Positions 31,375-39,710 of a stretch of DNA of 64,000 nucleotides are shown in pieces. How positions within the stretch are numbered: the stretch's first letter is position 1; each line of letters starts with the position of its first letter. Source of the stretch: UBA1952 sp965246765 (GTDB lineage: Bacteria > Bacteroidota > Bacteroidia > Chitinophagales > Chitinophagaceae); NCBI GenBank assembly GCA_965246765.1, contig CBDFFJ010000005.1:620001-684000 (forward strand). Reading direction: 5' to 3'. Both the position numbers and the translations under genes were made by a program. Below the pieces are notes generated by a model that was given only the letters and a program-made list of their open reading frames with translations, had not been told where the DNA came from and did not search any database.

Positions 31375-31441
31375 AGCGTTGAGTCGTTGAAGCATTCAGA
31401 CGGCTTGACGAATCAACGGCTCAAATCTCAACGATTCAACG
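31375..31441. repeat. GTTGAxTC-type inverted repeats between the clpP genes
   Basis: The short gap is made of related motifs (CGTTGAGTCGTTGAA near its start, CTCAACGATTCAACG near its end) that form imperfect inverted repeats. It resembles the CCAACGCTC microsatellites seen inside the dihydroorotase-like gene. It may fold in the clpP mRNA. Confidence 0.5.
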
Positions 31442-31448
31442 AAACAAA

Positions 31449-32111
31449 ATGTCTCAATACAATCTTTATAAAAGCCGCCTTCGCATGGACGATGAAGGCG
31501 ATGATGAGGAAGAAGTTCCGAATACAGCTACCAAGCAATCGCCGCATTCTATGTGGGCGAAAAAAAGCGACGAGCTGTTCTTCAAAAACCGCGCGGTGTA
31601 TCTCTGGGGCGGCGTGGATGATGATTCCGCCAAGGACGTCGTAAACCGCCTGCTCCTGCTGGATGCCGACAAGCCAGGCGAGGAGATTAAGTTCTTCATC
31701 AACAGCCCGGGCGGCGTGGTTACGAGCGGTATGGTGGTGTACGATGTGATGCAGATGCTGCAGTCACCCGTTTCCACTATCTGCATGGGCCTCGCGGCTT
31801 CCATGGGCTCTATCCTGCTGGCGGGCGGCGTGAAAGGCAAGCGCTATATATTCCCGCATGGCGAGGTGATGATTCACCAGCCGAGCCTTGGCGGATACGT
31901 ACAAGGCGTGAGCGCGGATCTGGAGATCCATGCAGTTCAGATCAAGAAGACAAAGGAGATGGGCGCAAAAATCCTTTCTGATGCAACCGGTCAGCCTTAT
32001 GAGCGCGTACTCCGCGACCTGGAGCGCGACTACTGGATGGACGCCGACGAGGCGCTGAAGTATGGCATCGTGGACGCGCTCTGGACGCCTGAAAAGAAGA
32101 AAAAGAAATAA
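31449..32111 (+). CDS. clpP: ATP-dependent Clp protease proteolytic subunit (copy 2)
   Basis: A 220-residue ClpP paralogue with a complete triad: S118 (GLAASMGS), H143 (VMIHQP) and D194 (LERDYWM). The N terminus is acidic (DDEGDDEEE), unlike copy 1, and the C terminus ends in six lysines. The two may form a mixed ClpP1P2 barrel, as in actinobacteria and cyanobacteria; this is inference. It is terminated by a clear hairpin at 32133. Confidence 0.92.
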   Translation: MSQYNLYKSRLRMDDEGDDEEEVPNTATKQSPHSMWAKKSDELFFKNRAVYLWGGVDDDSAKDVVNRLLLLDADKPGEEIKFFINSPGGVVTSGMVVYDVMQMLQSPVSTICMGLAASMGSILLAGGVKGKRYIFPHGEVMIHQPSLGGYVQGVSADLEIHAVQIKKTKEMGAKILSDATGQPYERVLRDLERDYWMDADEALKYGIVDALWTPEKKKKK

Positions 32112-32132
32112 TCCAGTTAGGCAAGACTGGGA

Positions 32133-32156
32133 AAGGCGCATTTTGGTGCGCCTTTT
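32133..32156 (+). terminator. Intrinsic terminator after the clpP pair
   Basis: Stem AAGGCGCA / TGCGCCTT (32133-32140 with 32147-32154) with loop TTTTGG, followed by a T-rich tract. Confidence 0.75.
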
Positions 32157-32194
32157 TATTTTTCTATTGGTCTTCGCAGGGCGTGCTCTTGTGG

Positions 32195-32452
32195 TTATCC
32201 TTTTAATGAATCCGCCAACTGGATATATTCTTCCATTGCCGTATCCTTTGCCTTGCCGCGCAACCCGTCCCAGGCATTGTGCTTCGCTTTCGCTACAAAA
32301 TCAAACATTCCGGCGTCGGATTCAGCAGGAGCATCGCCGTCGGTTGCTTGTTTGTACAGGCTATAAAGTCGGAGTAAAGTGCTGTTATCCGGACGGGTTT
32401 TGAGCTGCTTGCTTTCGGCTACGGCCTGCTGAAATTGTTCGGTGAGTTGCAT
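32195..32452 (-). CDS. Acyl-CoA-binding protein
   Basis: An 85-residue four-helix ACBP. Conserved ligand-site residues are in LLRLYSLYKQATDGD (tyrosine, lysine) and KAKHNAWDGLRGKAKDTAM (lysine, tryptophan). It binds long-chain acyl-CoA esters and buffers them in the cytoplasm. The -7 box ends only 4 bases before the ATG, so the mRNA is probably leaderless. Confidence 0.9.
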   Translation of the reverse strand: MQLTEQFQQAVAESKQLKTRPDNSTLLRLYSLYKQATDGDAPAESDAGMFDFVAKAKHNAWDGLRGKAKDTAMEEYIQLADSLKG

Positions 32453-32456
32453 GGCG

Positions 32457-32464
32457 CAAAGTTA
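32457..32464 (-). promoter_or_regulatory. -7 promoter box TAACTTTG of the acyl-CoA-binding protein gene
   Basis: On the minus strand the sequence reads TAACTTTGCGCC and then ATG: an exact consensus box with only 4 bases to the start codon. Confidence 0.55.
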
Positions 32465-32485
32465 GGAATGCGGCGCGGCGCGTTC

Positions 32486-34330
32486 TTAAGATTCAATTCC
32501 CGCCAGGCTGCCGCCTTTCGCAAAAAGCTTATCAATCTTCCGGTTCACGTCTTCATCCATCTCTACCGGCGGCGCATGATGCGGCTTAATCCGCGCGTCA
32601 ATCACCAGCGGCCCACGGCAGCCCCAGTGCTTGAAGTCAGTAAATGCATTGATGCCATGAATATCATGCGATGGGTTTGTCCGCGTGAAGGTGACCCACA
32701 GAAAATTATTCAGCGTAGTGGCAACGAAACCCGCGTCATCACACAAGACGATAAGTGCCACCCCCTTGAGGCTGGAGGTGGTCGGCCGGAGCTGTTCGTC
32801 TAAAGCGGCTATTTCCCGCGCAGTCTTTTCATAGCTGGCAAATGGCGGCACTTTCAGCGCAATGATGCCGGGCATCACCAGCCGGGCATCTGTAAAAGTC
32901 CCAAGATGCGACAGCGGATATGGCACTTCGGTCGCCAGCTCGCGCAACTTATCGCCATAGGCGGCAAAGACCACTTTACTCCCAGTGTTAAGGCCTGTGC
33001 CGGAGTAATCCAGTGTGTCAATCGTCGTGTGCGTATAGAAATGCACATCGCGGGAAAGGTCTATGCGTTCCAGCACATAGCGCAGATATTCGGGGATGTT
33101 GTGCGTTGTCAACTGCCTCGTCTCGTCCGCAGTAATGAAGAGGAATTTGGCGAGGCTGAGCTGGCCCGTTCCAAGAATATGGTTGGCGATGGTCAGGATT
33201 TCCGCAGGGCGCTTTGTCCGGTCAAACGGCGTGTAGCCTTCCCGGCCAATGGCCAGCAGCAGCGGGTGAACTCCTGCCGCATCCACCGCATGAACTTCCC
33301 GCACGCCGGGAATTTCCGCCGGGATGGCATCGCCGGTTATTTCATGGATAAGCGCGCCGAAGCTCGTGTCTTCCTGGGGCGGGCGGCCTACTACTGTGAA
33401 CGGCCAAATGGCGTCTTTCCTTGCATAAACCTTCTTCACCCGCATCACCGGAAACTGGTGCGTGAGGCTGTAATAGCCGAGGTGGTCGCCGAAAGGGCCT
33501 TCTGGCTTATTCTCACCCGGCCAGACTTCTCCGGTAATCACGAAGTCGGCATCCGTGGAGATGCAGTTTCCGGCATCATCATAGCAATACCGGAATCTTC
33601 TCCCGCCGAGCACGCCTGCAAATGTTGCCTCGGAAATTCCTTCCGGCAGCGGCATGACTGCGGCCAATGTATGCGCCGGCGGGCCGCCTATGAAAACGCT
33701 TACGGGCATTGGCTTGCCCTTTCCATTCCACTTGCTTTGATGGATGCCGATGCCGCGGTGCAATTGGTAATGCAGGCCCACTTCCTTATCCTGCTCATAG
33801 GCATTCCCCGAGAGTTGGATGCGGTACATGCCGATGTTGGCCTTCATAATGCCGGGCGCGTCTGGGTCTTCGGTGTACACCTGCGGCAGTGTGACGAAGG
33901 CGCCGCCATCAACCGGCCAGTGATGGATTTGCGGGATGTCGTGGATAGAAATCTGCTGCGCCAATACAGGCCGCTTTGACGGGTTTTTTAGCGGCAATGC
34001 TTTGATAGCGGCAAGCCCGGCGGCAGCATTCTGAAAAGGATGCTTCAGCGCGGCAAGTGGATTATCCTTTAGTTGAATGAGCTTTTGGACGCTCGCCAGC
34101 GTATCCCGGAAGATGAAGCGGCTGCGCTCTATCGTACCGAAGATGTTGGATGCTGCGCGAAACTTAGAGCCTTTTACGTTTTCAAAAAGAAGCGCCGGGC
34201 CGCCTGCCGCATACACACGCAGCTGGATAGCAGACATTTCTAAGTATGGGTCAACTTCTTCGCGGATGCGGATGAGGTGGCCGCCCTTCTCTAAGTCTTG
34301 GAGGCAGGATTCTAAGGAACTATAAGCCAT
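32486..34330 (-). CDS. UbiD family decarboxylase
   Basis: A 614-residue protein with UbiD signatures: a long N-terminal domain, the prenyl-FMN region IGIHQSKWNGKGKPMPVSVF, the EGPFGDHLGYYS block carrying the conserved glutamate near residue 280, and IPGVREVHAVDAAGVHPL. It is a prenylated-FMN-dependent non-oxidative decarboxylase, likely for quinone synthesis (the menaquinone or futalosine-type role is typical in Bacteroidota) rather than catabolism. The UbiX partner that makes the cofactor is not in this window. It follows the second half of carB by 41 bases on the same strand. Confidence 0.88.
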   Translation of the reverse strand: MAYSSLESCLQDLEKGGHLIRIREEVDPYLEMSAIQLRVYAAGGPALLFENVKGSKFRAASNIFGTIERSRFIFRDTLASVQKLIQLKDNPLAALKHPFQNAAAGLAAIKALPLKNPSKRPVLAQQISIHDIPQIHHWPVDGGAFVTLPQVYTEDPDAPGIMKANIGMYRIQLSGNAYEQDKEVGLHYQLHRGIGIHQSKWNGKGKPMPVSVFIGGPPAHTLAAVMPLPEGISEATFAGVLGGRRFRYCYDDAGNCISTDADFVITGEVWPGENKPEGPFGDHLGYYSLTHQFPVMRVKKVYARKDAIWPFTVVGRPPQEDTSFGALIHEITGDAIPAEIPGVREVHAVDAAGVHPLLLAIGREGYTPFDRTKRPAEILTIANHILGTGQLSLAKFLFITADETRQLTTHNIPEYLRYVLERIDLSRDVHFYTHTTIDTLDYSGTGLNTGSKVVFAAYGDKLRELATEVPYPLSHLGTFTDARLVMPGIIALKVPPFASYEKTAREIAALDEQLRPTTSSLKGVALIVLCDDAGFVATTLNNFLWVTFTRTNPSHDIHGINAFTDFKHWGCRGPLVIDARIKPHHAPPVEMDEDVNRKIDKLFAKGGSLAGIES

Positions 34331-34371
34331 TCGCTTGGTTGGCGCACGCGGACTGCGTAGCTGCCTGAAAG

Positions 34372-35574
34372 TTACTTAGACAAGTGCATGCTCCGCTCCT
34401 TGTACAGATTCCGGAACCACGGGTCGCGCAGATTCTTAATAAACTGAATTGCTTCGCCCGTACTTTTCATTTCTGGCCCCAGCTCTGCGCGCACGTTCGG
34501 AAATTTATTGAAAGAGAAAACCGGCACCTTCACCGCGAAGCCTTCCAGCTTTTGCTCAATGTCAAAGTCGGAAAGCTTACGCTCGCCGAGCATCACCTTG
34601 GTGGCGATATTTAAATAAGGAACGTTATAGGCTTTGGCAATAAACGGCGTTGTACGGCTGGCGCGCGGATTGGCTTCAATCACAAAGACCTGCCCGTCTT
34701 TAATGGCGTACTGGATATTGATGAGACCGCGGATATTCAGCCGTAAGGCAATTTTCCGCGCGATATCCGCCATTTCTTCCACGATGATGGGGCCGAGGTT
34801 AAAAACAGGAAGCACGGAATGCGAGTCGCCGCTGTGAATGCCTGCCGGCTCAATGTGCTCCATGATACCCATGATGTGCACTTCCTCACCGTCGCAGATG
34901 GCGTCTATCTCGGCCTCTTGACAGCGGTCAAGGAAGTGGTCAATCAGAATTTTGTTGCCGGGCAGATGCTTCAGCAGGCTTACTACGCTCTTCTCCAGTT
35001 CCTCATCATTAATCACAATCCGCATCCGCTGTCCGCCGAGCACATAGCTTGGCCGAACCAAAACCGGGTAGCCTACTTCTTTGGCTACTTCAATCGCATC
35101 GTCGGTGCCGTAAGCGGTGCCGTATTGCGGATATGGAATACCAAGCTCCTTGAGCATGTCCGAGAAGCGCCCGCGGTCTTCAGCGATGTCCATATCGTCA
35201 AAGGAGGTGCCAATGATTTTGACGCCGCGCTCGTGGAGCTTCTTAGCCAGCTTTAAGGCTGTTTGTCCGCCGAGCTGCACGATAACGCCGTCGGGCTGCT
35301 CGTGCTCTATAATTTCCCAGAGATGCTCCCAATAAACCGGCTCAAAATAGAGCTTGTCGGCAATGTCAAAGTCAGTTGAAACCGTCTCGGGATTGCAGTT
35401 GACCATGATGGCCTCATAGCCGCAGTCCTTCAGCGCCAGCAAGCCGTGGGTGCAGCAGTAGTCAAACTCAATGCCCTGCCCGATGCGGTTGGGACCGGAG
35501 CCGAGGACGATAATCTTCTTTTTAGAAGAGGGAATGGATTCGTTGTGGAGCAGCGGAGACGAGGAGCGGTTCAT
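34372..35574 (-). CDS. carB: Carbamoyl-phosphate synthase large chain, C-terminal half (split CarB)
   Basis: 400 residues equivalent to the second synthetase half of CarB (E. coli about 555-935). It starts after a short tail at KKKIIVLGSGPNRIGQG, then the IEFDYCCTHG motif and the ATP-grasp domain with VRPSYVLGGQRM and VIEANPRASRTTPF. This half phosphorylates carbamate. The protein ends at FRNLYKERSMHLSK, where the allosteric MGS-like domain would begin, so that domain is absent; I believe this is common in Bacteroidota. Its partner half is encoded 1.6 kb upstream. It has its own exact -7 box. Confidence 0.92.
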   Translation of the reverse strand: MNRSSSPLLHNESIPSSKKKIIVLGSGPNRIGQGIEFDYCCTHGLLALKDCGYEAIMVNCNPETVSTDFDIADKLYFEPVYWEHLWEIIEHEQPDGVIVQLGGQTALKLAKKLHERGVKIIGTSFDDMDIAEDRGRFSDMLKELGIPYPQYGTAYGTDDAIEVAKEVGYPVLVRPSYVLGGQRMRIVINDEELEKSVVSLLKHLPGNKILIDHFLDRCQEAEIDAICDGEEVHIMGIMEHIEPAGIHSGDSHSVLPVFNLGPIIVEEMADIARKIALRLNIRGLINIQYAIKDGQVFVIEANPRASRTTPFIAKAYNVPYLNIATKVMLGERKLSDFDIEQKLEGFAVKVPVFSFNKFPNVRAELGPEMKSTGEAIQFIKNLRDPWFRNLYKERSMHLSK

Positions 35575-35581
35575 TAAGATG

Positions 35582-35589
35582 CAAACTTA
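35582..35589 (-). promoter_or_regulatory. -7 promoter box TAAGTTTG of the carB C-terminal half
   Basis: Exact TAnnTTTG on the minus strand, 7 bases before the ATG at 35574 and inside the 40-base gap after the PAP2 gene. It implies separate transcription of this half. Confidence 0.55.
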
Positions 35590-35614
35590 GCGCGAACCGG
35601 CCCATCTCCTGCCG

Positions 35615-36487
35615 CTAAAACTTCCATGTAGCCGCCATTCCATACCCCTCTCCGGTTAGTGGCGAAGCGTAGGGTGAGAAATGCCAGGAAGTTTTCTTTA
35701 CAGGCTTATTGCGGTGCAGGCGCGGCACAAGCATTCCGCTGCCCACGCCCACAATGGCGCCCACAAGAATATCAGAAGGGAAGTGCTTGCCTGCACGGTG
35801 CCGCAGGTAAGCCGTAGCGCCGGTTGCCGCTGTGGCTACGCCATAAAACGCCCACTTAAGCTTTGAGGTCGGATGGTATTGGTCGTACATGGAAGCCGTA
35901 AAAAACGTAGCGGTTGATACCAGCGCCACGTGCCCGGCGAAAAAGGCATTTTTTTCATTGCCGCTTTGCCGGTCGCCAAATTCTTTGGACTCGTCGTAAG
36001 TCTCCGGGCGGTAGCGGTCTATGAAGTAATCGCCCCCGGTATAGAGCAGGCCGGTGATGGCCATGGCCTCCCAATAAAGGCCATAAACACGGGCTGCATC
36101 GTGGCGAAGGTCTTTGTCCGCCATCAAAACAATCGGGTAAGGGATAGAGCTGTAGAAGAAGTAATCGCTAGCGGTTGCAGCGTCCTCGGAATGGCGCACG
36201 GCCCAGCGGTCAAAGGCGGGAATAGATTCCTTCTTTAAGCCGGCAAGCGTGACAGAGTCAATATTGTCTTTGCTATAAATCTTCGGGAAGGCGTAAATCG
36301 TCCAGGCAGTTGCAGGCATGATGATAGCGAAATCCAATTTTGGCCGGAAGAAAACTTTAGGCCCTGTTACAGCTGCGGAAATGTCGCGGTCTAAGCGGGG
36401 CGGCGGCAGGCTTGAGCCGGAGTCGCTGGCGCAGAAAGCAGTAAACGACAGGCAGCACAATAAGCTGAACAGCACGATTTTTTTCAT
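35615..36487 (-). CDS. Exported PAP2 family phosphatase
   Basis: A 290-residue protein with signal peptide (about 1-19). The three PAP2 motifs are degenerate but present: YFIDRYRPE (motif 1 with arginine in place of lysine), FFAGH (motif 2, FFAGH for PSGH) and LRHRAGKHFPSD (motif 3 with the arginine, histidine and aspartate). Hydrophobic helices are interspersed. It probably dephosphorylates a lipid or polyprenyl pyrophosphate at the periplasmic face. It lies between the two carB halves with the Uma2 gene. Confidence 0.8.
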   Translation of the reverse strand: MKKIVLFSLLCCLSFTAFCASDSGSSLPPPRLDRDISAAVTGPKVFFRPKLDFAIIMPATAWTIYAFPKIYSKDNIDSVTLAGLKKESIPAFDRWAVRHSEDAATASDYFFYSSIPYPIVLMADKDLRHDAARVYGLYWEAMAITGLLYTGGDYFIDRYRPETYDESKEFGDRQSGNEKNAFFAGHVALVSTATFFTASMYDQYHPTSKLKWAFYGVATAATGATAYLRHRAGKHFPSDILVGAIVGVGSGMLVPRLHRNKPVKKTSWHFSPYASPLTGEGYGMAATWKF

Positions 36488-36545
36488 CCTTTATGTACTG
36501 TTTGTTACCGGAAGTTTACCAAAGCCATGCCATATAGCCAGGCGC

Positions 36546-37145
36546 TTAATCTTCAAAAATATCTTCCCAAAGCAGCGAGAATCCCGGAAGCGACTGCATA
36601 GGTATGGGCCCCGGCTCGCTGTATTCACCCGCAAGCTGATACAGGCCGGCATCGTTGAGCGTGTATATCGTTACGCTTTGTAAGCCTGGCCCGACTATCC
36701 AATATTCCCTCACGCCGTGCTCCTGATACAGCTCAAACTTCTTCTTTAAGTCGCGGTCCAGGTTGCCGGCAGACAGAATTTCAATCATCGTATCCGGCGC
36801 GCCAATGCAGCCGCGGCGGTCCAATTTGGCCGGGTCGCAGATGATGCAAACATCTGGCTGCACCACGGTGTAAATCTGCTTATCGTCCGTTTCTGCTTTT
36901 GCTTTCGGCAGGCGAACGTCAAAAGGTGCGATATAAACTTTGCAGGGTTTCTTCTTTAGAAATGACCTTATCGGATTGAAAATATTGCCTGCAATATCCT
37001 GATGCTGCCGCAGTGGCGCAGGGCTCGTCCGCATCACTTTTCCACGAAAGAGCTCAACGTACTCGTCAAACTTCCATTGCATGTAGTCCGCGTAGGTATA
37101 AGTACCCTGCAGGTCTAATTGATTGATGTCGGTAATTGGCGTCAT
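36546..37145 (-). CDS. Uma2 family endonuclease-fold protein
   Basis: 199 residues with the PD-(D/E)xK-type core of Uma2/DUF820: the first acidic residue in YVELFRGKVM, QPDVCIICDP, then APDTMIEILSAGN (Asp and Glu), the following lysine (LKKKFELYQEHG) and REYWIVGP. The in vivo role of this family is unknown, although it is common in cyanobacteria and often mobile. The start is the ATG at 37145, 22 bases after the stop of the carB N-terminal half. An exact -7 box sits between them. Confidence 0.85.
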   Translation of the reverse strand: MTPITDINQLDLQGTYTYADYMQWKFDEYVELFRGKVMRTSPAPLRQHQDIAGNIFNPIRSFLKKKPCKVYIAPFDVRLPKAKAETDDKQIYTVVQPDVCIICDPAKLDRRGCIGAPDTMIEILSAGNLDRDLKKKFELYQEHGVREYWIVGPGLQSVTIYTLNDAGLYQLAGEYSEPGPIPMQSLPGFSLLWEDIFED

Positions 37146-37156
37146 ATCCGAAGCTT

Positions 37157-37164
37157 CAAAGCTA
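37157..37164 (-). promoter_or_regulatory. -7 promoter box TAGCTTTG of the Uma2 gene
   Basis: Exact TAnnTTTG on the minus strand, 11 bases before the Uma2 ATG and only three bases past the carB N-terminal stop codon. Confidence 0.45.
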
Positions 37165-37167
37165 AAG

Positions 37168-38826
37168 TTACACCGTAGCCGGCCGCTCAAAAGTGCTGTA
37201 GAAGTACGGCGTCTTTGCTTCAAACTCTGCGCTGCAGGTATCCACCATTTTGAACACGCGCGTGACGCCCATCGCCTTGCGGTATTCATACACCTCATCA
37301 GCGTTGCAATCGCGCAGCAGCTCGGCAAACTGCTCATCGGAGAAGCCCATCTGCTTGGCTTCCCACATCAAGTCTTCAGGCACGCTTTCTAAGTGTTTGC
37401 AGGCTGTAATGCGCTTTTCCATGTTTACGATGTCCTGAATCTGGTACAGGAACCAGCGGTCAATCTGCGTCAGCTCGCGGATGGTTTTTATGGAAATGCC
37501 TGCGGCAATGGCTTCTTTAATACGGAAGACTCTGTCCCACTTAGGCACGCGGATACTTTCCATCAGCTCTTCCGGCTTTAGCCGTGCGGTAGAAATGAAG
37601 GAAAGGCCGGTTGCATTATTCTCTAAGCTCTGACAAGCCTTTTGCAGCGCTTCCGGAAAAGTGCGGCCAATCGCCATGACCTCGCCCACGCTTTTCATCT
37701 GGAAGCCGAGCGTGTCGTCCGCGCCCTTGAACTTGTCAAAATTCCAGCGCGGCATTTTTACAATCACGTAATCCAGCGCCGGCTCAAAGAAGGCGCTGGT
37801 GTCCTGGATAATCGGGTTCTTCAGCTCGTCCAGATTGTAGCCGATTGCCAGCTTAGCGGCAATTTTCGCAATCGGGTAGCCGGTAGCTTTTGAAGCCAGC
37901 GCGGAAGAGCGGCTCACACGCGGATTAATTTCCACGACAATGATTTCTTCCGTCTCGGGATTCAGGGCGAACTGCACATTGCAGCCGCCCGCAAAATTGC
38001 CCAGCGCCCGCATCATGCGGATGGCGGTGTTGCGCATCAGTTGATAAGCCGTATCCGAAAGCGTCATTGCCGGAGCAACGGTGATGGAGTCGCCGGTGTG
38101 GACGCCCATCGGGTCAAAGTTTTCTACCGTGCAGATGATAACGACGTTGTCGGCCATATCACGCAGCAGTTCCAGCTCAAACTCTTTCCAGCCCATTACG
38201 GCTTGCTCTACCAGCACCTCGTGAATAGGCGATGCCTGCAGGCCGCGCTCTAAGGCCGCGTCTAATTTGTCTTTGCTGAACACAAGTCCGCCGCCGGTGC
38301 CGCCAAGCGTGAATGAAGGCCGTATCACCAGCGGTATACCGATTTCCTGCGCATACTCTTTGCCTTCCAGAAGCGAGTTGGCAATGCGCGCCCTTGCCAC
38401 GGGAATGCCCATATCTATCATCCACAGGCGGAACTTTTCGCGGTCTTCGGCTTTGTCAATGGCTTTGATGTCCACCCCAATGAGCTTTACGTTGAAGCGC
38501 TCCCACACGCCCAACTCATCGCATTCCTTGGCGAGGTTGAGGGCCGTCTGACCGCCCATCGTGGGCAGCACAGCGTCTATCTCGCACTCTTCTAATATCT
38601 GCTCAATGCTTTCCACCGTCAGCGGCAGCAGAAAGACCTTGTCTGCCACAATCGGGTCGGTCATGATGGTGGCGGGATTGGAGTTGATGAGCGTTACGCG
38701 GACGCCCTCATCGCGCAGGGAACGGGCGGCCTGAGAGCCGGAGTAGTCAAACTCGCAGGCTTGCCCAATGACGATGGGGCCGGAGCCGATAATGAGAACG
38801 GATTTTATGGAAGTATCGCGGGGCAT
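37168..38826 (-). CDS. carB: Carbamoyl-phosphate synthase large chain, N-terminal half (split CarB)
   Basis: 552 residues equal to the first synthetase half plus the oligomerisation domain. Landmarks are SVLIIGSGPIVIGQACEFDY at the start, the ATP-grasp VIRPSFTLGGTGGGLVF, VVEINPRVSRSSALASK, and the oligomerisation helices to ~545. It ends at TPYFYSTFERPATV: the first seven residues or so are the usual linker sequence, and the last few appear to be new. This half makes carboxyphosphate and then carbamate with ammonia from CarA. It should work only with the separate C-terminal half. The start is MPRDTSIKSVLIIG at 38826; upstream in-frame codons run into repeat DNA. carA is not in the window. Confidence 0.93.
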   Translation of the reverse strand: MPRDTSIKSVLIIGSGPIVIGQACEFDYSGSQAARSLRDEGVRVTLINSNPATIMTDPIVADKVFLLPLTVESIEQILEECEIDAVLPTMGGQTALNLAKECDELGVWERFNVKLIGVDIKAIDKAEDREKFRLWMIDMGIPVARARIANSLLEGKEYAQEIGIPLVIRPSFTLGGTGGGLVFSKDKLDAALERGLQASPIHEVLVEQAVMGWKEFELELLRDMADNVVIICTVENFDPMGVHTGDSITVAPAMTLSDTAYQLMRNTAIRMMRALGNFAGGCNVQFALNPETEEIIVVEINPRVSRSSALASKATGYPIAKIAAKLAIGYNLDELKNPIIQDTSAFFEPALDYVIVKMPRWNFDKFKGADDTLGFQMKSVGEVMAIGRTFPEALQKACQSLENNATGLSFISTARLKPEELMESIRVPKWDRVFRIKEAIAAGISIKTIRELTQIDRWFLYQIQDIVNMEKRITACKHLESVPEDLMWEAKQMGFSDEQFAELLRDCNADEVYEYRKAMGVTRVFKMVDTCSAEFEAKTPYFYSTFERPATV

Positions 38827-38908
38827 TGAGTGTAAAGCTTGGGGCGTGAGTCTTGCACCGCGAAAGTACGGCAGGCCATATTGCCTGCTACAGATACAGT
38901 TGGCGGGC

Positions 38909-39639
38909 AGAAAAACAGGAGCTCGGTTGGCGCGCGTCCCCAGACGCGCCGCCGGGCGGAGGGCCATCCCCGGATGGCCGGTTACATCCAGGAATAAACA
39001 GGCACTTTAGGATTCGGGAAGCTCAAATCATAAGCGCTGCTGTAAATCCAATGCTCCGGCAGCTCCACAAAACCGGCGCGCACCGGATTCATGTGGATAT
39101 AGTTCAGCTTTTGTACAAAGAACTTATAGCTCCACACTTCCTCCGCATGGCTGCTATGAATCCAGACCTGGTGATTAGCCGTGTTCGTATTTCTACCCGC
39201 ATTCCACCTTAGCCGGTGCAGCAGCCATTCGCGCGGGCTTTCCGGCTCTGACTGCACCATGTCGGCAATCGTGCGCGCCGTCATCTTCTTGAAGTCGCGG
39301 ATGGTGAAGCTGAGGTTGCCTTCCGGTTGCTGCAGGATAAAATGGCAATGGTTAGGCATGATTACGTAACCATAAGTGCGCAGCCCGCGTTGCTGATGAT
39401 AGAAGTTCAGATTTTCTATAATTACGTCGCGGTAGGATTGGCGGGTGAAGATGTCCACCCAATCCACGATGGTGGCTGTGATGAAGTAGAGGCCGGTGGG
39501 ATTGGTGATTCTGTAGGCGCCGCTGCTCATGCTTTTTTAGATTATTGCGCTAATATAATCTGCCCTTTGGCCATCTGGGGATGGCCTCCCGCGCGGCGGC
39601 GCGTCGGGGGACGCGCGCCAACCGAGCTCCTGTTTTTCT
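38909..39639. mobile_element. REP-associated transposase unit bounded by 71-bp inverted repeats
   Basis: Arms 38909-38979 and 39569-39639 are inverted copies differing at about 5 of 71 positions. Each arm contains two hairpin motifs: GGCCATCC..GGATGGCC-type and GGCGCG...CGCGCC. Between them lies a single transposase-like gene. The structure is that of a REP/BIME-flanked RAYT gene. The left arm reaches to within three bases of the gene's stop codon. Confidence 0.8.
38982..39530 (-). CDS. REP-associated tyrosine transposase (Y1/IS200-like, RAYT)
   Basis: A 182-residue protein of the Y1 HUH superfamily. The HUH motif is MPNHCHFIL (His-Cys-His). The region FFVQKLNYIHMNPVRAGFV carries the candidate catalytic tyrosine and the RAYT hallmark NPVRAG. 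An aromatic start (GLYFITATIVDWVDIFT) fits the family. RAYTs are domesticated single-copy transposases thought to move REP palindromes, and this one is flanked by such palindromes. It lies between carB and recQ and probably has no metabolic link to either. Confidence 0.9.
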   Translation of the reverse strand: MSSGAYRITNPTGLYFITATIVDWVDIFTRQSYRDVIIENLNFYHQQRGLRTYGYVIMPNHCHFILQQPEGNLSFTIRDFKKMTARTIADMVQSEPESPREWLLHRLRWNAGRNTNTANHQVWIHSSHAEEVWSYKFFVQKLNYIHMNPVRAGFVELPEHWIYSSAYDLSFPNPKVPVYSWM

Positions 39640-39710
39640 TCCCATTAAATCCGGCAACTAACTGGTTGCAGCGTAAGCTGCGACCTGCCATGTGGCAGCG
39701 TAGGCTGCAA

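Noticed and set aside
32906..33979. 357-codon plus-strand frame opposite the UbiD gene
   Set aside because: Antisense shadow; the UbiD protein is complete and coherent on the minus strand.
37168..38826. The carB N-terminal half as a degraded pseudogene
   Set aside because: All catalytic motifs are intact, the break is at the domain linker, and the missing half is present nearby with its own start and promoter box.
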